Origin: Acidimicrobiales bacterium
GTDB lineage: Bacteria; Actinomycetota; Acidimicrobiia; Acidimicrobiales; UBA8190
NCBI GenBank assembly: GCA_030040015.1
Contig: JASHUM010000031.1
Coordinates: 1-42,197, forward strand
Length of the DNA: 42,197 nucleotides
Direction of reading: 5' to 3'
Below the pieces are notes generated by a model. It saw nothing but the letters and a program-made list of their open reading frames with translations. It did not search any database and was not told the DNA's origin. This document shows, piece after piece, positions 16,405 to 24,724 of this stretch (positions are counted from its first letter, which is position 1; every line of letters begins with the position of its first letter). The position numbers were made by a program, and so were the translations under genes.

Positions 16405-17675
16405 CGGACGGTGCCGTGGAAGACGTCGCCAGCTTCTCCCGGCGAGCCCGCGCCTGGATCGAGTCCAATCTGGAGCTGCTCGACCCGGCCGCCTACGAGC
16501 GCGCCTTTCGCACCGACCTCTCCGAGGAAGAGGAGCTGGCCGAGGTCAGCCGGGAGCGGCGTCTCCAGCGCGTCCTGTACGACGCCGGGTTCGCCGGCAT
16601 CTGCGTGCCCACGGCGTACGGGGGCCGAGGCCTCACCCCGGCGCACCAGCGGGCGTTCAACGAGGCCCTCACCGGCTACGAATTCCCGGCCCGGATCCAG
16701 TCTCCGACCTTCGCGCCCTGTCTGTCGGTGGTCCTCGAATTCGGCACCGAGGAGCACAAGCGGGCCCACGTCCCTGCCATCCTGCGTGGCGAGGAGCTGT
16801 GGATGCAGCTGCTGTCGGAGCCAGGAGGGGGATCGGACGTCGCCGGCGCCCTCACCACTGCCGTGCGCGACGGCGACCAGTGGGTCCTGAACGGCTCGAA
16901 GATCTGGACCACGGGCGCCTGGTGGTCGGACTGGGCCCTGTGCCTGGCCCGGACCAACTGGGACGTCCCCAAGCACCGGGGCCTGACCGTGTTCATCCTT
17001 CCCCTGCGCCAGCCCGGTATCGAGATCCACCGCATCGAGATGCTCAACGGCTCCAAGGAGTTCTGCCAGGAGTTCCTGACCGACGTCGTCGTGCCCGACA
17101 GCGACAGGATCGGCGAGGTCGACGACGGCTGGACGGTCGGGGTCCGCTGGATGTTCCACGAGCGGATGCTCTACGAGTCTCCGCTCGTCACCTTCTCCAC
17201 CAGCGTCAGCCGGAGCTTCGCCTCGACCTCCTATACCAGCCTGGCTCGGGCGGCCGGGCGTCTGGACGACCCGAGCGCCCAGGAGCTGGTCGGAGAAGCA
17301 CGGATGCTGGACGTGGTCAACGAGCGGCTCCACGAGCGCATCGGCCAGGCCGTGGCGTCGGGGCTGGTCAACGACCAGGTCGCTGCCGTCGCACGTCTCT
17401 TCAAGGGCGTGGCCTCGGCCCGGACCCGCACCATCGCCTTCGAGCTGGCCGGGACGACCGGCGCGGCGTGGGGTCCGGACGACGGGCCGCTCGTGGATCG
17501 CGGCGCCGACTTCCTGATGCGACAAACCGGGTCGATCGGCGGGGGGACGACCGAGATGGCCCGCAACGTGATCAGCGAGCGCGTGCTGGGCATGCCCCGC
17601 GAACGTTCCGCTGACCGGGACATCCCATTTCGCGACGTGCCTCGTGGCCCATCGGGGGATCGTCGCCATGGCTGA
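16401..17675 (+). CDS. Acyl-CoA dehydrogenase, subunit B of a probable heteromer
   Basis: 424 residues. This partner has the flavin/substrate loop LLSEPGGGSDVAG (137-149), NGSKIWTTGA (164-173) and the C-terminal GGGTTEMARNVISERVLGMPRE. These are features of FadE proteins of the steroid/branched acyl type. Its ATG overlaps the stop of the preceding acyl-CoA dehydrogenase gene by 4 bases, giving equal translation as expected for a heterotetramer. The last about 20 residues (after MPRERSADRD) are a polar tail beyond the usual end. FAD-dependent dehydrogenation of an acyl-CoA is secure; the acyl group is not known. Confidence 0.93.
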   Translation: MTDGAVEDVASFSRRARAWIESNLELLDPAAYERAFRTDLSEEEELAEVSRERRLQRVLYDAGFAGICVPTAYGGRGLTPAHQRAFNEALTGYEFPARIQSPTFAPCLSVVLEFGTEEHKRAHVPAILRGEELWMQLLSEPGGGSDVAGALTTAVRDGDQWVLNGSKIWTTGAWWSDWALCLARTNWDVPKHRGLTVFILPLRQPGIEIHRIEMLNGSKEFCQEFLTDVVVPDSDRIGEVDDGWTVGVRWMFHERMLYESPLVTFSTSVSRSFASTSYTSLARAAGRLDDPSAQELVGEARMLDVVNERLHERIGQAVASGLVNDQVAAVARLFKGVASARTRTIAFELAGTTGAAWGPDDGPLVDRGADFLMRQTGSIGGGTTEMARNVISERVLGMPRERSADRDIPFRDVPRGPSGDRRHG

Positions 17676-17779
17676 GCGCGTCGCGGCCGGCACCCACCGG
17701 CGACTCCGGAAGGGCAGGGTTAGCATCCCCCGGGACGGACGAGTCCGGTAGTGAAGAGACCTTTGGCAGGAGGACATCC

Positions 17780-18994
17780 ATGACGGCCGTGATGGGAGGC
17801 GTACGCATCCTCGAGGTGGCGGAGCAGACCTTCGTGCCCGCCGCTTCGGCATTGCTGGCCGACTGGGGTGCCGAGGTCATCAAGATCGAGCACGTGGAGC
17901 GGGGCGACGCCATGCGGGGCCTGGCGTCGTCGGGCATCGCCATGATCGGGAAGAGCGTGCACGTCCTTCTCGAGCATTCCAATCGCGGCAAGCAGAGCCT
18001 CGGGCTCGACCTGTCCTCGGAAGAGGGGCTCGACATCCTCTACAAGCTGGCGGCGACGAGCGACGTCTTCTTGACCAACAAGCTCGCCGGCGTCCGCAAG
18101 AAGCTCAAGATCGACGTCGAGGACATTCGAGCCCACAACCCGAAGATCATCTATGCCCGGGGCACCGGCCAAGGCGAGAACGGGCCCGACTCCGACAAGG
18201 GTTCCTACGACTCGCTCGCCTTCTGGGCCCGAGCCGGAGTGTCGCTGGCGGTTACCAGGACCGATTACGACCACGTGGTCGGACCGCCGGGCCCGGGCTT
18301 CGGCGACTCGATCGGCGCCATGACCATCGCCGGCGGCATCATGGGAGCCCTGTTCCATCGGGAGCGCACCGGCGAGGCCACCACCGTCGACGTGTCCCTG
18401 CTGGCGTCGGGCATGTGGGCCATGGGACAGACCATCAGCCTGTCGCTCCAGTTGGACATGCCGTGGCAACCACCCCCGGGCGGCAACCCCCGTAATCCCC
18501 TCACCGGCAACTACGAGGTGAAGGACGGCCGCTGGATCTCGCTCACGTGCCTGCAAGCGGGCAAGTACTGGCCGTCCATGGCCGAGGTCATCGGCCGGCC
18601 CGAGCTGGCGACCGACCCCCGCTTCGCCGACAACGACTCGCTCCTCGAGAACGGGCCGGAGGCGGGCGCCATCCTGCGTGAGGCGTTCTCCCAGCACACC
18701 CTGGAAGAGTGGCGCGACAGGCTCGAGGCCTTCACCGGCCAATGGGCGGTGGTGCAGAACACGATCGAGGTGGCCAACGACCCCCAGTCGGTGGCCAACG
18801 GCTATGTCCAGAGCGGCGAGACGGCGGACGGCACCCCCTACAGCCTGGTCACGGCGCCTGTGCAGTACGACGGCGACGCGGCGCCCATCAAGAGGGCGCC
18901 GCAGTTCAACGAGCACGGCGACGAGATCCTGGCCGACCTCGGGTTGGACTGGGACGCCATCGTCGACCTGAAGGTCCGAGGCGTCGTCGCCTGA
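17780..18994 (+). CDS. CaiB/BaiF (family III) CoA-transferase
   Basis: 404 residues, usual length. The N-terminus GVRILEVAEQTFVPAASALLADWGAEVIKIE is the standard family opening. The catalytic Asp that forms the acyl-CoA anhydride is retained as Asp144 in GSYDSLAF. These enzymes move CoA from a donor acyl-CoA to an acid without spending ATP, or racemise 2-methylacyl-CoAs. An AGGAGG ribosome site precedes the ATG; a second ATG four codons on is possible. It sits 104 bases after the acyl-CoA dehydrogenase pair and 37 bases before a 3-alpha-HSD-like SDR. A TAGCAT at 17721-17726 could be a weak -10. Confidence 0.93.
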   Translation: MTAVMGGVRILEVAEQTFVPAASALLADWGAEVIKIEHVERGDAMRGLASSGIAMIGKSVHVLLEHSNRGKQSLGLDLSSEEGLDILYKLAATSDVFLTNKLAGVRKKLKIDVEDIRAHNPKIIYARGTGQGENGPDSDKGSYDSLAFWARAGVSLAVTRTDYDHVVGPPGPGFGDSIGAMTIAGGIMGALFHRERTGEATTVDVSLLASGMWAMGQTISLSLQLDMPWQPPPGGNPRNPLTGNYEVKDGRWISLTCLQAGKYWPSMAEVIGRPELATDPRFADNDSLLENGPEAGAILREAFSQHTLEEWRDRLEAFTGQWAVVQNTIEVANDPQSVANGYVQSGETADGTPYSLVTAPVQYDGDAAPIKRAPQFNEHGDEILADLGLDWDAIVDLKVRGVVA

Positions 18995-19031
18995 TCGACG
19001 GAGCCAGCGAGCCAGGAGAGGAGCCAAGCAG

Positions 19032-19862
19032 ATGGGAGTGTTCGACGCATTTGGCTACAAGGGCAAGCGCGCCCTCGTGGTCGGTGGTGCCACCGGGATG
19101 GGAGCGGCCACGGCTCAACTGGCCCAGGACGCCGGAGCCGAGGTCGTGGTCATGGACATCGCCGCGCCCACCCTGGCCGGCGCCGAGTACATCCAGGTGA
19201 ACCTGGCCGACAAAGAGTCGATCGACGAAGCGCTCGGCCAGCTCGGTGGGCGGGTCGACACGCTCTTCTCCTGTGCCGGGGTGGCCGACGGCACGCCGGG
19301 CATCGAGAAGATCAACTTCATCGGCCACCGGCACATGATCGACCACATGCTCGAAGACGGGATGCTGCCGCCCGGCTCGGCCATCGGCTTCATCTCCTCG
19401 GCGGCCGGGCTCGGTTGGGAGTCGAACCTCGACCGGCTCAAGGACTACCTGGCCACCCCGGACTTCGACGCCGCCGTGAAGTGGGTGGAACAGAACGGTG
19501 GCGCCGACTACATGTCGACCAAGCAGGCCATCTGCGCCTATGTCGCCTCCGAGGCCTACCCGATGCTCAAGCGGGGAGTGCGGATCAACGCCATCTGCCC
19601 CGGCCCCACCGACACGCCGTTGGCCCAGGCCAACAAGGAGCTGTGGCTCGGGTTCGCCTCGGACTATCGCGCCGAGCTGGGCCTGCAGCCGTCCACCCCA
19701 CTGGAGCAGGCCTATCCGCTCGTCTACCTGTGCAGCGACGCGGCGGTGTCGATCACCGGGCACATCCTCGTCACCGACGTCGGCTACTTCGCCGCCGGGC
19801 TGACCGAGGCCTATCCCCCGGCCACCGACATCGCCAGGTTCCTGACCGGAAGACTGACCTGA
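19032..19862 (+). CDS. SDR resembling 3-alpha-hydroxysteroid dehydrogenase/carbonyl reductase
   Basis: 276 residues. GGATGMG (18-24) and Asp42 give an NAD-binding Rossmann fold, and the catalytic pair is Tyr160/Lys164 in YMSTK. The likely catalytic Ser (Ser122 or 123, in FISSAAG) is about 37 residues before Tyr, instead of the usual 13. The same wide spacing with an insert (here 127-158) is known in the 3-alpha-HSD/carbonyl reductase of Comamonas testosteroni. That suggests a similar fold acting on a bulky alicyclic alcohol; substrate identity is inference. A GGAGAGGAG ribosome site precedes the ATG. Confidence 0.87.
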   Translation: MGVFDAFGYKGKRALVVGGATGMGAATAQLAQDAGAEVVVMDIAAPTLAGAEYIQVNLADKESIDEALGQLGGRVDTLFSCAGVADGTPGIEKINFIGHRHMIDHMLEDGMLPPGSAIGFISSAAGLGWESNLDRLKDYLATPDFDAAVKWVEQNGGADYMSTKQAICAYVASEAYPMLKRGVRINAICPGPTDTPLAQANKELWLGFASDYRAELGLQPSTPLEQAYPLVYLCSDAAVSITGHILVTDVGYFAAGLTEAYPPATDIARFLTGRLT

Positions 19863-19876
19863 CGGCGCCGGACGTC

Positions 19877-20755
19877 GTGACCACCACGCCGCTTCCCACC
19901 TGGGGTGACGCGGCGGACCTGATCGACATCCTCGACGTCCGCCCCGACGGCGAGCGCCGCTACACGAGCGTGGTGCGCGGGCGCTGGACGCGGCCCGTGG
20001 TGGAGGGCGGCCAGATGCTGGGCCAGGCCATCGTGGCCGCCCGCCGCCACTGCCCGGGACGCCGGGTGGTGTCGGCGCACATGATGTTCCATCGACAGGC
20101 AGACGCCACCGAGCCGATGTCCTTCGAGCTCCAGGAGCACCACCGGGGCCGGTGGTTCGCGGCGCTGTCCGCATCCGTGGGCCAGGCCGGTCGCTCCTGT
20201 GCCACCGCCACCATGCTCCTCGGCGTCACCGCTCCCGACGTGGCGCGCCACGGCGTGGCGGCGCCGGCGGTGCCCGGGCCGGAGGACAGCGACCCCTGCG
20301 ACATGGGAGTGACCGGCAGGGAGATCCGCGTCGTCGACGGCGCCTACACGGGCGACGCCGATGCGCCCGTCGGGCCACCGGTGATCGACGCCTGGGTCCG
20401 CTTCGCCGAGGTCCCGCCCGATCCCGCTCTCCACGCCGGGCTCTTGGCCCAGTTCACCGGGCACATGCCCATCGCCGCCGCCATGCGGGCCCATGCCGGC
20501 GTCGGCCAGGACCAGGCGCATCACAGCCTGTCCACGGCGGTCAACGCCATCTCCATCTCGTTGCACGCCGAGGTGCGGGCAGACCGGTGGATGCTGTACC
20601 ACCACCACTCCACCTTCGCCGGCGACGGCATGACCCATGCCGAGTGCCGTGTCCACGACGAGGCGGGCATGCTTCTCGCCTCCTTCGCCGTGGACGCCAT
20701 GGTGCGGCCGTTCGACGGGGACCGAAAGCCGGTCGACGCGAAGCGGGCGCTGTGA
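19877..20755 (+). CDS. TesB-like double-hotdog acyl-CoA thioesterase homologue
   Basis: 292 residues, the length of TesB/ACOT8 enzymes. The first hotdog holds VEGGQMLGQAIVAA (42-55) and SAHMMFHRQAD (66-76). The second contains DRWMLYHHHSTFAGDGM (236-252), matching the TesB 'W.ly...s..a..gr' region. The catalytic Asp region of TesB has no Asp here (219-230: STAVNAISISLH), and the AQEG segment with the catalytic Gln reads AVDAM (271-275). Hydrolysis may therefore be lost or use other residues. The start is uncertain: GTG at 19877 is used, 14 bases after the SDR stop; a CTG at 19859 is possible. Confidence 0.78.
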   Translation: MTTTPLPTWGDAADLIDILDVRPDGERRYTSVVRGRWTRPVVEGGQMLGQAIVAARRHCPGRRVVSAHMMFHRQADATEPMSFELQEHHRGRWFAALSASVGQAGRSCATATMLLGVTAPDVARHGVAAPAVPGPEDSDPCDMGVTGREIRVVDGAYTGDADAPVGPPVIDAWVRFAEVPPDPALHAGLLAQFTGHMPIAAAMRAHAGVGQDQAHHSLSTAVNAISISLHAEVRADRWMLYHHHSTFAGDGMTHAECRVHDEAGMLLASFAVDAMVRPFDGDRKPVDAKRAL

Positions 20756-20768
20756 GGAGGACCCAGCC

Positions 20769-21461
20769 ATGACCCTGACCAACGGCCGGGGGCCGTTCAG
20801 TGGCCGGAGGGCGGGGATCTTCAGCGCGCCGGTCCCGAGCGAGGTCGTCTACGTCGAGCCGTTCCGGCGCCGAGTGCGGGCCAGGATCGGCGAGAGGACG
20901 GTGGTGGACAGCGAGCGTGTCCTTCTCGTCCATCGCCCGGCCAACGCCCCCTCCTATGCGTTCCCGGCCCGGGACGTGAGGGGAGTCTCGGCCACGGCGC
21001 TCGACGAGGTTCCCGGGTACGTGCAGGTGGGCTGGGAGGACGCAGAGAAGTGGTACGAGGAGTACGAGCAGGTGTTCCTCCACCCGCGCAACCCCTACCA
21101 CCGCGTCGACTGCCTGCCCACCGAGCGTCGGCTGCGGGTGACGGTGGCGGGCACGGTATTGGTCGACACCACCGACACGACGGTGCTGTACGAGACGAGC
21201 TTGGACCCGCTCCTCTACGTCCACCCCCGCCACGTGCTCCTCGACGCGTTGGTCCCGAGCACCACCACGACGTACTGCCCGTACAAGGGGACCGCTCGTT
21301 ACTGGTCCGCCGACGTCGGCGGCGGCGTCGTGGCCGACGTGGCCTGGTCCTACGACGAGCCGAACCCCGAGAGCATGGCCATCGGCGGCCTGGTGTGCTT
21401 CGACGGGAGCCGGGCCGAGGTCGAGGCGGAGCTGCCCGCAGCGGTCGAGCTGCACCCATAG
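20769..21461 (+). CDS. DUF427 protein with two repeated modules
   Basis: 230 residues, recognisable as a DUF427 protein of the long form. Two similar beta-rich modules follow each other. The first (about 30-80) has RVRARIGERTVVDSERVLLVH. The second (about 120-220) has RVTVAGTVLVDTTDTTVLYET and ends with the family's YCPYKGTARYW and DVAWSYDEP motifs. The function of the family is not established; members often sit in catabolic loci and may bind small ligands. An AGGAGG precedes the ATG, 13 bases after the thioesterase-like gene, so it belongs to the same transcription unit. Confidence 0.85.
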   Translation: MTLTNGRGPFSGRRAGIFSAPVPSEVVYVEPFRRRVRARIGERTVVDSERVLLVHRPANAPSYAFPARDVRGVSATALDEVPGYVQVGWEDAEKWYEEYEQVFLHPRNPYHRVDCLPTERRLRVTVAGTVLVDTTDTTVLYETSLDPLLYVHPRHVLLDALVPSTTTTYCPYKGTARYWSADVGGGVVADVAWSYDEPNPESMAIGGLVCFDGSRAEVEAELPAAVELHP

Positions 21462-21478
21462 AAGAAAAGGAGCCGTGG

Positions 21479-22387
21479 ATGGCCGAGTACAAGTTCCTTG
21501 TCTACGAGACCTTCGACGACGGGAAGATCGCCCGGATCATGTTGAACCGGCCCGATGCCCGCAACGCCCAGAACCGAGGGCTGTTGGTGGAGCTCAACGA
21601 CGCCTTCCTCCACGCTGAGTCCGACGACGACGTACGGGTGGTGATCCTCGGTGGGACGGGCCCGATGTTCTCCTCGGGCCACGACATGGGCTCGAAGGTG
21701 TCCATGGAGGAGTACGCCCCTGGGCCCGGCCAGCACCCGACCCGAACGATCAACGGCGCCACCCGCAAGGCAGCCGAGTCACTCATGCTCCAGGAGTGGC
21801 ACTACTTCTACGACAACACCCGGCGCTGGCGGAACCTCCGAAAGATCACCATCGGCCAGGCCCACGGCGACGTCTACGCCGCCGGGCTGATGCTCCTGTG
21901 GGCGTGCGACCTCATCGTCTGCGGCCAGGGCACCCGGTTCGCCGACGTGGTCGGCGCCAGGCTGGGGATGTGCGGCGTGGAGTACTTCGCCCATCCATGG
22001 GAGTTCGGTGCCCGGAAGGCCAAGGAGCTCCTGCTCACCGGTGACGCCATCGACGCCGAGGAGGCCCACCGCCTGGGCATGGTCAGCAAGATCTTCCCGG
22101 CCGACCAGCTCGAGGACATGACCCTCGACTTCGCCCGCCGGATCGCCCAGCTGCCCACCATGACTTCACTGCTCATCAAGGAGTCGGTCAACCAGTCCGT
22201 CGACAACATGGGCTTCTACAACGCCTTGAACGCCTGCTTCACCTTGCACGAGCTCAACCACTCGCATTGGGCCTGGGTGAACGAGGACCACTACCCGGTG
22301 GCCAAGGAGGACTCGGGCATCCCCAACTGGCGCAGCGCCCCGCCCATCGTCCCGGCCGTGAAGGACAAGGTCCGGGCCGAGGGCTGA
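21479..22387 (+). CDS. Crotonase-family protein (enoyl-CoA hydratase/isomerase-like), atypical active site
   Basis: 302 residues, longer than the usual 260 owing to an insert around 75-100 and a C-terminal tail. RIMLNRPDARNAQN and GTGPMFSSGHDMGS (the oxyanion loop) define the family. The two catalytic glutamates of true hydratases are missing: the first site reads AAGLMLLWACD and the second FADVVGARLGM. It may be an isomerase, hydrolase or C-C lyase on an acyl-CoA rather than a hydratase. A ribosome site AAAAGGAG precedes the ATG, 17 bases after the DUF427 gene. It converges with the next gene with a gap of three bases. Confidence 0.88.
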   Translation: MAEYKFLVYETFDDGKIARIMLNRPDARNAQNRGLLVELNDAFLHAESDDDVRVVILGGTGPMFSSGHDMGSKVSMEEYAPGPGQHPTRTINGATRKAAESLMLQEWHYFYDNTRRWRNLRKITIGQAHGDVYAAGLMLLWACDLIVCGQGTRFADVVGARLGMCGVEYFAHPWEFGARKAKELLLTGDAIDAEEAHRLGMVSKIFPADQLEDMTLDFARRIAQLPTMTSLLIKESVNQSVDNMGFYNALNACFTLHELNHSHWAWVNEDHYPVAKEDSGIPNWRSAPPIVPAVKDKVRAEG

Positions 22388-22390
22388 GGG

Positions 22391-23185
22391 TCAGATGCGG
22401 GGACCGGGGACGGGGGCGTCGTGGGGGACCCAGGAGGGGGGCCGCTTCTCCATGAAGGCCCGCATGCCCTCGCGCAGCTCGGGCGAGTGCTCGATGGCCC
22501 AGAACATCGTCTGGTAGTCGACATGCCCGTAGCGCTCGTTGAGCATGCGCTTCACCTGGGCCCGCGCCCCGGGGGCGCTGCGAAGGACCTGATGAGCCGC
22601 CTCCAACGCGGCGGCGCCGAGATCGTCGTGGGCCACGACCCGCGACAGCAGCCCGATCCGGTAGGCCTCGGCCGCGTCGAAGCTCCGGCCCGAGAGCAGC
22701 AGGTCCCTGGCCACGGCCATGCCGACGTGGGCGGGCAGAGCGGCGGCGTAGGTGGCGTCGGGAATGCCGCGCAGCAGCTCGGGGACCCGGAAGGTGGCCC
22801 GGTCGCTGGCCACGGCGATGTCCGCCATCATGGCGATGAGCAGGCCCCCGGCTTGGCAGATGCCGTTCACGGCGGCGATCACCGGGGCGTTGGAATCCCG
22901 GATGGTCATGAACGGGAGCACGTCCACGCCGCTCCCCCCGGGAAACGTCTCGCCCTCGTCGCTCCGGCCCCCGAGATCACCGCCGGGGGCGAACACGTCG
23001 CCGGTGCCGGTGACGATGAGGGCGGCCAGCTCGGCGTCGGCGTTCACGAGCTGCACGGCGCGCTTGATGCCGTAGTACATGGCCGGGGTGAGCGCGTTGC
23101 GGGCCGAGGGCCGGTCGATCACGCACCAGGCGATCGATCCCTGACGCTCGAAGCGGAGGTTCGGGGTACCGAGGTCGTCGCTCAT
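22391..23185 (-). CDS. Crotonase-family protein (enoyl-CoA hydratase/isomerase)
   Basis: 264 residues. WCVIDRPSARNALT near the N-terminus, the oxyanion loop GTGDVFAPGGDLGG and NGICQAGGLLIAMMADIAVAS define a crotonase. The first catalytic Glu of hydratases is replaced by Leu in AGGLLIA, while the second is kept in FRVPELLRG. One-Glu crotonases are often isomerases or other acyl-CoA transformers. The ATG at 23185 is preferred over an upstream ATG because it gives the usual short N-terminus. It diverges from a small esterase-type hydrolase gene across 32 bases. Confidence 0.9.
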   Translation of the reverse strand: MSDDLGTPNLRFERQGSIAWCVIDRPSARNALTPAMYYGIKRAVQLVNADAELAALIVTGTGDVFAPGGDLGGRSDEGETFPGGSGVDVLPFMTIRDSNAPVIAAVNGICQAGGLLIAMMADIAVASDRATFRVPELLRGIPDATYAAALPAHVGMAVARDLLLSGRSFDAAEAYRIGLLSRVVAHDDLGAAALEAAHQVLRSAPGARAQVKRMLNERYGHVDYQTMFWAIEHSPELREGMRAFMEKRPPSWVPHDAPVPGPRI

Positions 23186-23217
23186 CGCCGTCCCAGTCTC
23201 CACGAACCGAGCCGGTG

Positions 23218-23937
23218 ATGGCCACATTCGTGCTCGTGCACGGAGGAGGGCACGGGGGGTGGTGCTACCGGCCCGTCGCCCGCCTGCTGCGCTCGGCCGG
23301 TCACGAGGTCCACGCGCCGACCCTGACCGGGCTCGGGGAGCGTTCCCATCTGCTCAGCCCGGCCGTCGACCTCGACATGCACATCAGAGACGTGGCGGCC
23401 GTCCTCTTCTACGAGGACCTGCACGACGTGGTCCTGGTCGGCCACAGCTACGGCGGCATGGTGGTCACCGGGGTGGCGGACCGAGCGGCTGAGCGGATCG
23501 CCAAGCTCGTCTACCTCGACGCCGCCAATCCGGTGAGCGGCCAGTCCCTGGTGGACATCGCCGGCCCCGTCATCGAGGTGACACGGGAGACGGGAGCGGT
23601 GGTCGACGGGGTGGAGCTGGTGCTCCTGCCGGCTCCGGGAGCGGCTGCCTTCTACGGCGTGAGCGACCCCGACGACCAGGCGTGGATGGAGGACCGGCTC
23701 ACCGGTCACCCTTGGCGGTGCTTCGAGCAGAAGCTCGAGCTGGCCGACGAAGATGCGTTGTGGTCGCTCCCCACCTACCACATCGTGTGCTCGTCGACGA
23801 TCCCGACCCGAGACCCCCGGCTCGTCGAGCGGGCGCGAGCCGAAGGCCGGCTCTGGGAGGTCGACACCGGCCACGACCTCATGGTCAGCGAACCCCGAGC
23901 CGTGGCCGAGGCGCTGTTGGAGGTGCTCGAGCGATGA
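23218..23937 (+). CDS. Alpha/beta hydrolase, esterase/hydroxynitrile-lyase type
   Basis: 239 residues of the small alpha/beta hydrolase group that includes plant methyl esterases, hydroxynitrile lyases and pyrethroid esterases. The opening FVLVHGGGHGGWCY holds the oxyanion HG, GHSYGG carries the nucleophile Ser77, and the His lies in DTGHDLM near the C-terminus. It probably hydrolyses an ester in the cytoplasm. A GTG one codon upstream (23215) is an equally possible start. It overlaps the next gene by 4 bases (ATGA), pairing an esterase with a thioesterase-fold protein. Confidence 0.9.
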   Translation: MATFVLVHGGGHGGWCYRPVARLLRSAGHEVHAPTLTGLGERSHLLSPAVDLDMHIRDVAAVLFYEDLHDVVLVGHSYGGMVVTGVADRAAERIAKLVYLDAANPVSGQSLVDIAGPVIEVTRETGAVVDGVELVLLPAPGAAAFYGVSDPDDQAWMEDRLTGHPWRCFEQKLELADEDALWSLPTYHIVCSSTIPTRDPRLVERARAEGRLWEVDTGHDLMVSEPRAVAEALLEVLER

Positions 23938-24710
23938 CCGAGCTCGGCCAGGAGCGCCGCCTCCCCGGCCACATCCTGAGGGAGCTCGGTTTCACCATCG
24001 GCGAGAACGAGGAAGGGCTCGAGGGCGCCGCCGAGATCGTCCCCGAGATGCACGTGCCCGGCACTGAGAGCCTGCGCGCCTCGGTCCTGGCCGTGTGGAC
24101 GGACGTGCTCTGTGGGCTGCTGGCCGCCAGGAACATGGGCGGCCGGGTCCCGGTCACGTTGGAGCTCGACATCCATCTCTACCGGCCGGCGCCGTCCTCA
24201 GGCGTGGTCAGCGCCCGGAGCCGGCCGGTCAAGAAGGGACGGACGGTCTTCGCCGCCAGCGCCGAATTCTCCGACGACGAGGGCGACGTCTTCGCCTTCG
24301 GCTCGGCCTCGTTCATGGCGGCGCCCGACCCGGCCGCCCGGTTGCCCGAGACCTTCGGCTTCGACCTGCCCCCGTCCGTGCCCAGGCTGACCGTCCCGCT
24401 CGCCGAGCGAGCCCGTTGTGCGCGAACGGGTCCCGGCCAAGTGGTGCTGGCGCGCTCCGAGGACGGGCTCAATTCCTCCAACACCGTGAACGGCGGCCTG
24501 ATCGCCCTGGCCGTCGAGGAGGCGGCCCTGTCGCTGTCTGCGGGCCGGACGCTGTGCGTGCTCGACGTGCGCTATCTCCAGCCGGTGCGGGTGGGCCCGG
24601 CGGTGGCCACCGCTCTCTCCCGGGACGGGTTGAGCCGGGTCGAAGTGCGCGACCGCGCCGCCGACGACCGCTTGGCCGCCGTCGCCACCGCCCGCACCTT
24701 CAGCGACTGA
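23934..24710 (+). CDS. Double-hotdog thioesterase-superfamily protein
   Basis: 258 residues that appear to hold two hotdog domains. The first (about 35-130) includes VPVTLELDIHLYRPAPSSG and VVSARSRPVKKGRTVFAASAEF, typical of PaaI/4HBT-like thioesterases. The second (about 165-258) includes NSSNTVNGGLIALAVEEAAL and DVRYLQPVRVG. It probably cleaves or binds an acyl-CoA. It is translationally coupled to the upstream esterase gene and ends 14 bases before the LLM oxidoreductase start, so the three form a probable operon. Confidence 0.82.
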   Translation: MTELGQERRLPGHILRELGFTIGENEEGLEGAAEIVPEMHVPGTESLRASVLAVWTDVLCGLLAARNMGGRVPVTLELDIHLYRPAPSSGVVSARSRPVKKGRTVFAASAEFSDDEGDVFAFGSASFMAAPDPAARLPETFGFDLPPSVPRLTVPLAERARCARTGPGQVVLARSEDGLNSSNTVNGGLIALAVEEAALSLSAGRTLCVLDVRYLQPVRVGPAVATALSRDGLSRVEVRDRAADDRLAAVATARTFSD

Positions 24711-24724
24711 TCCCGCCCGTGCCC

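Noticed and set aside
17675-17780. Possible terminator in the gap before the CoA-transferase gene
   Set aside because: Short GC-rich inverted segments exist (ccggcacccaccgg), but no stable stem followed by a T-run is visible.
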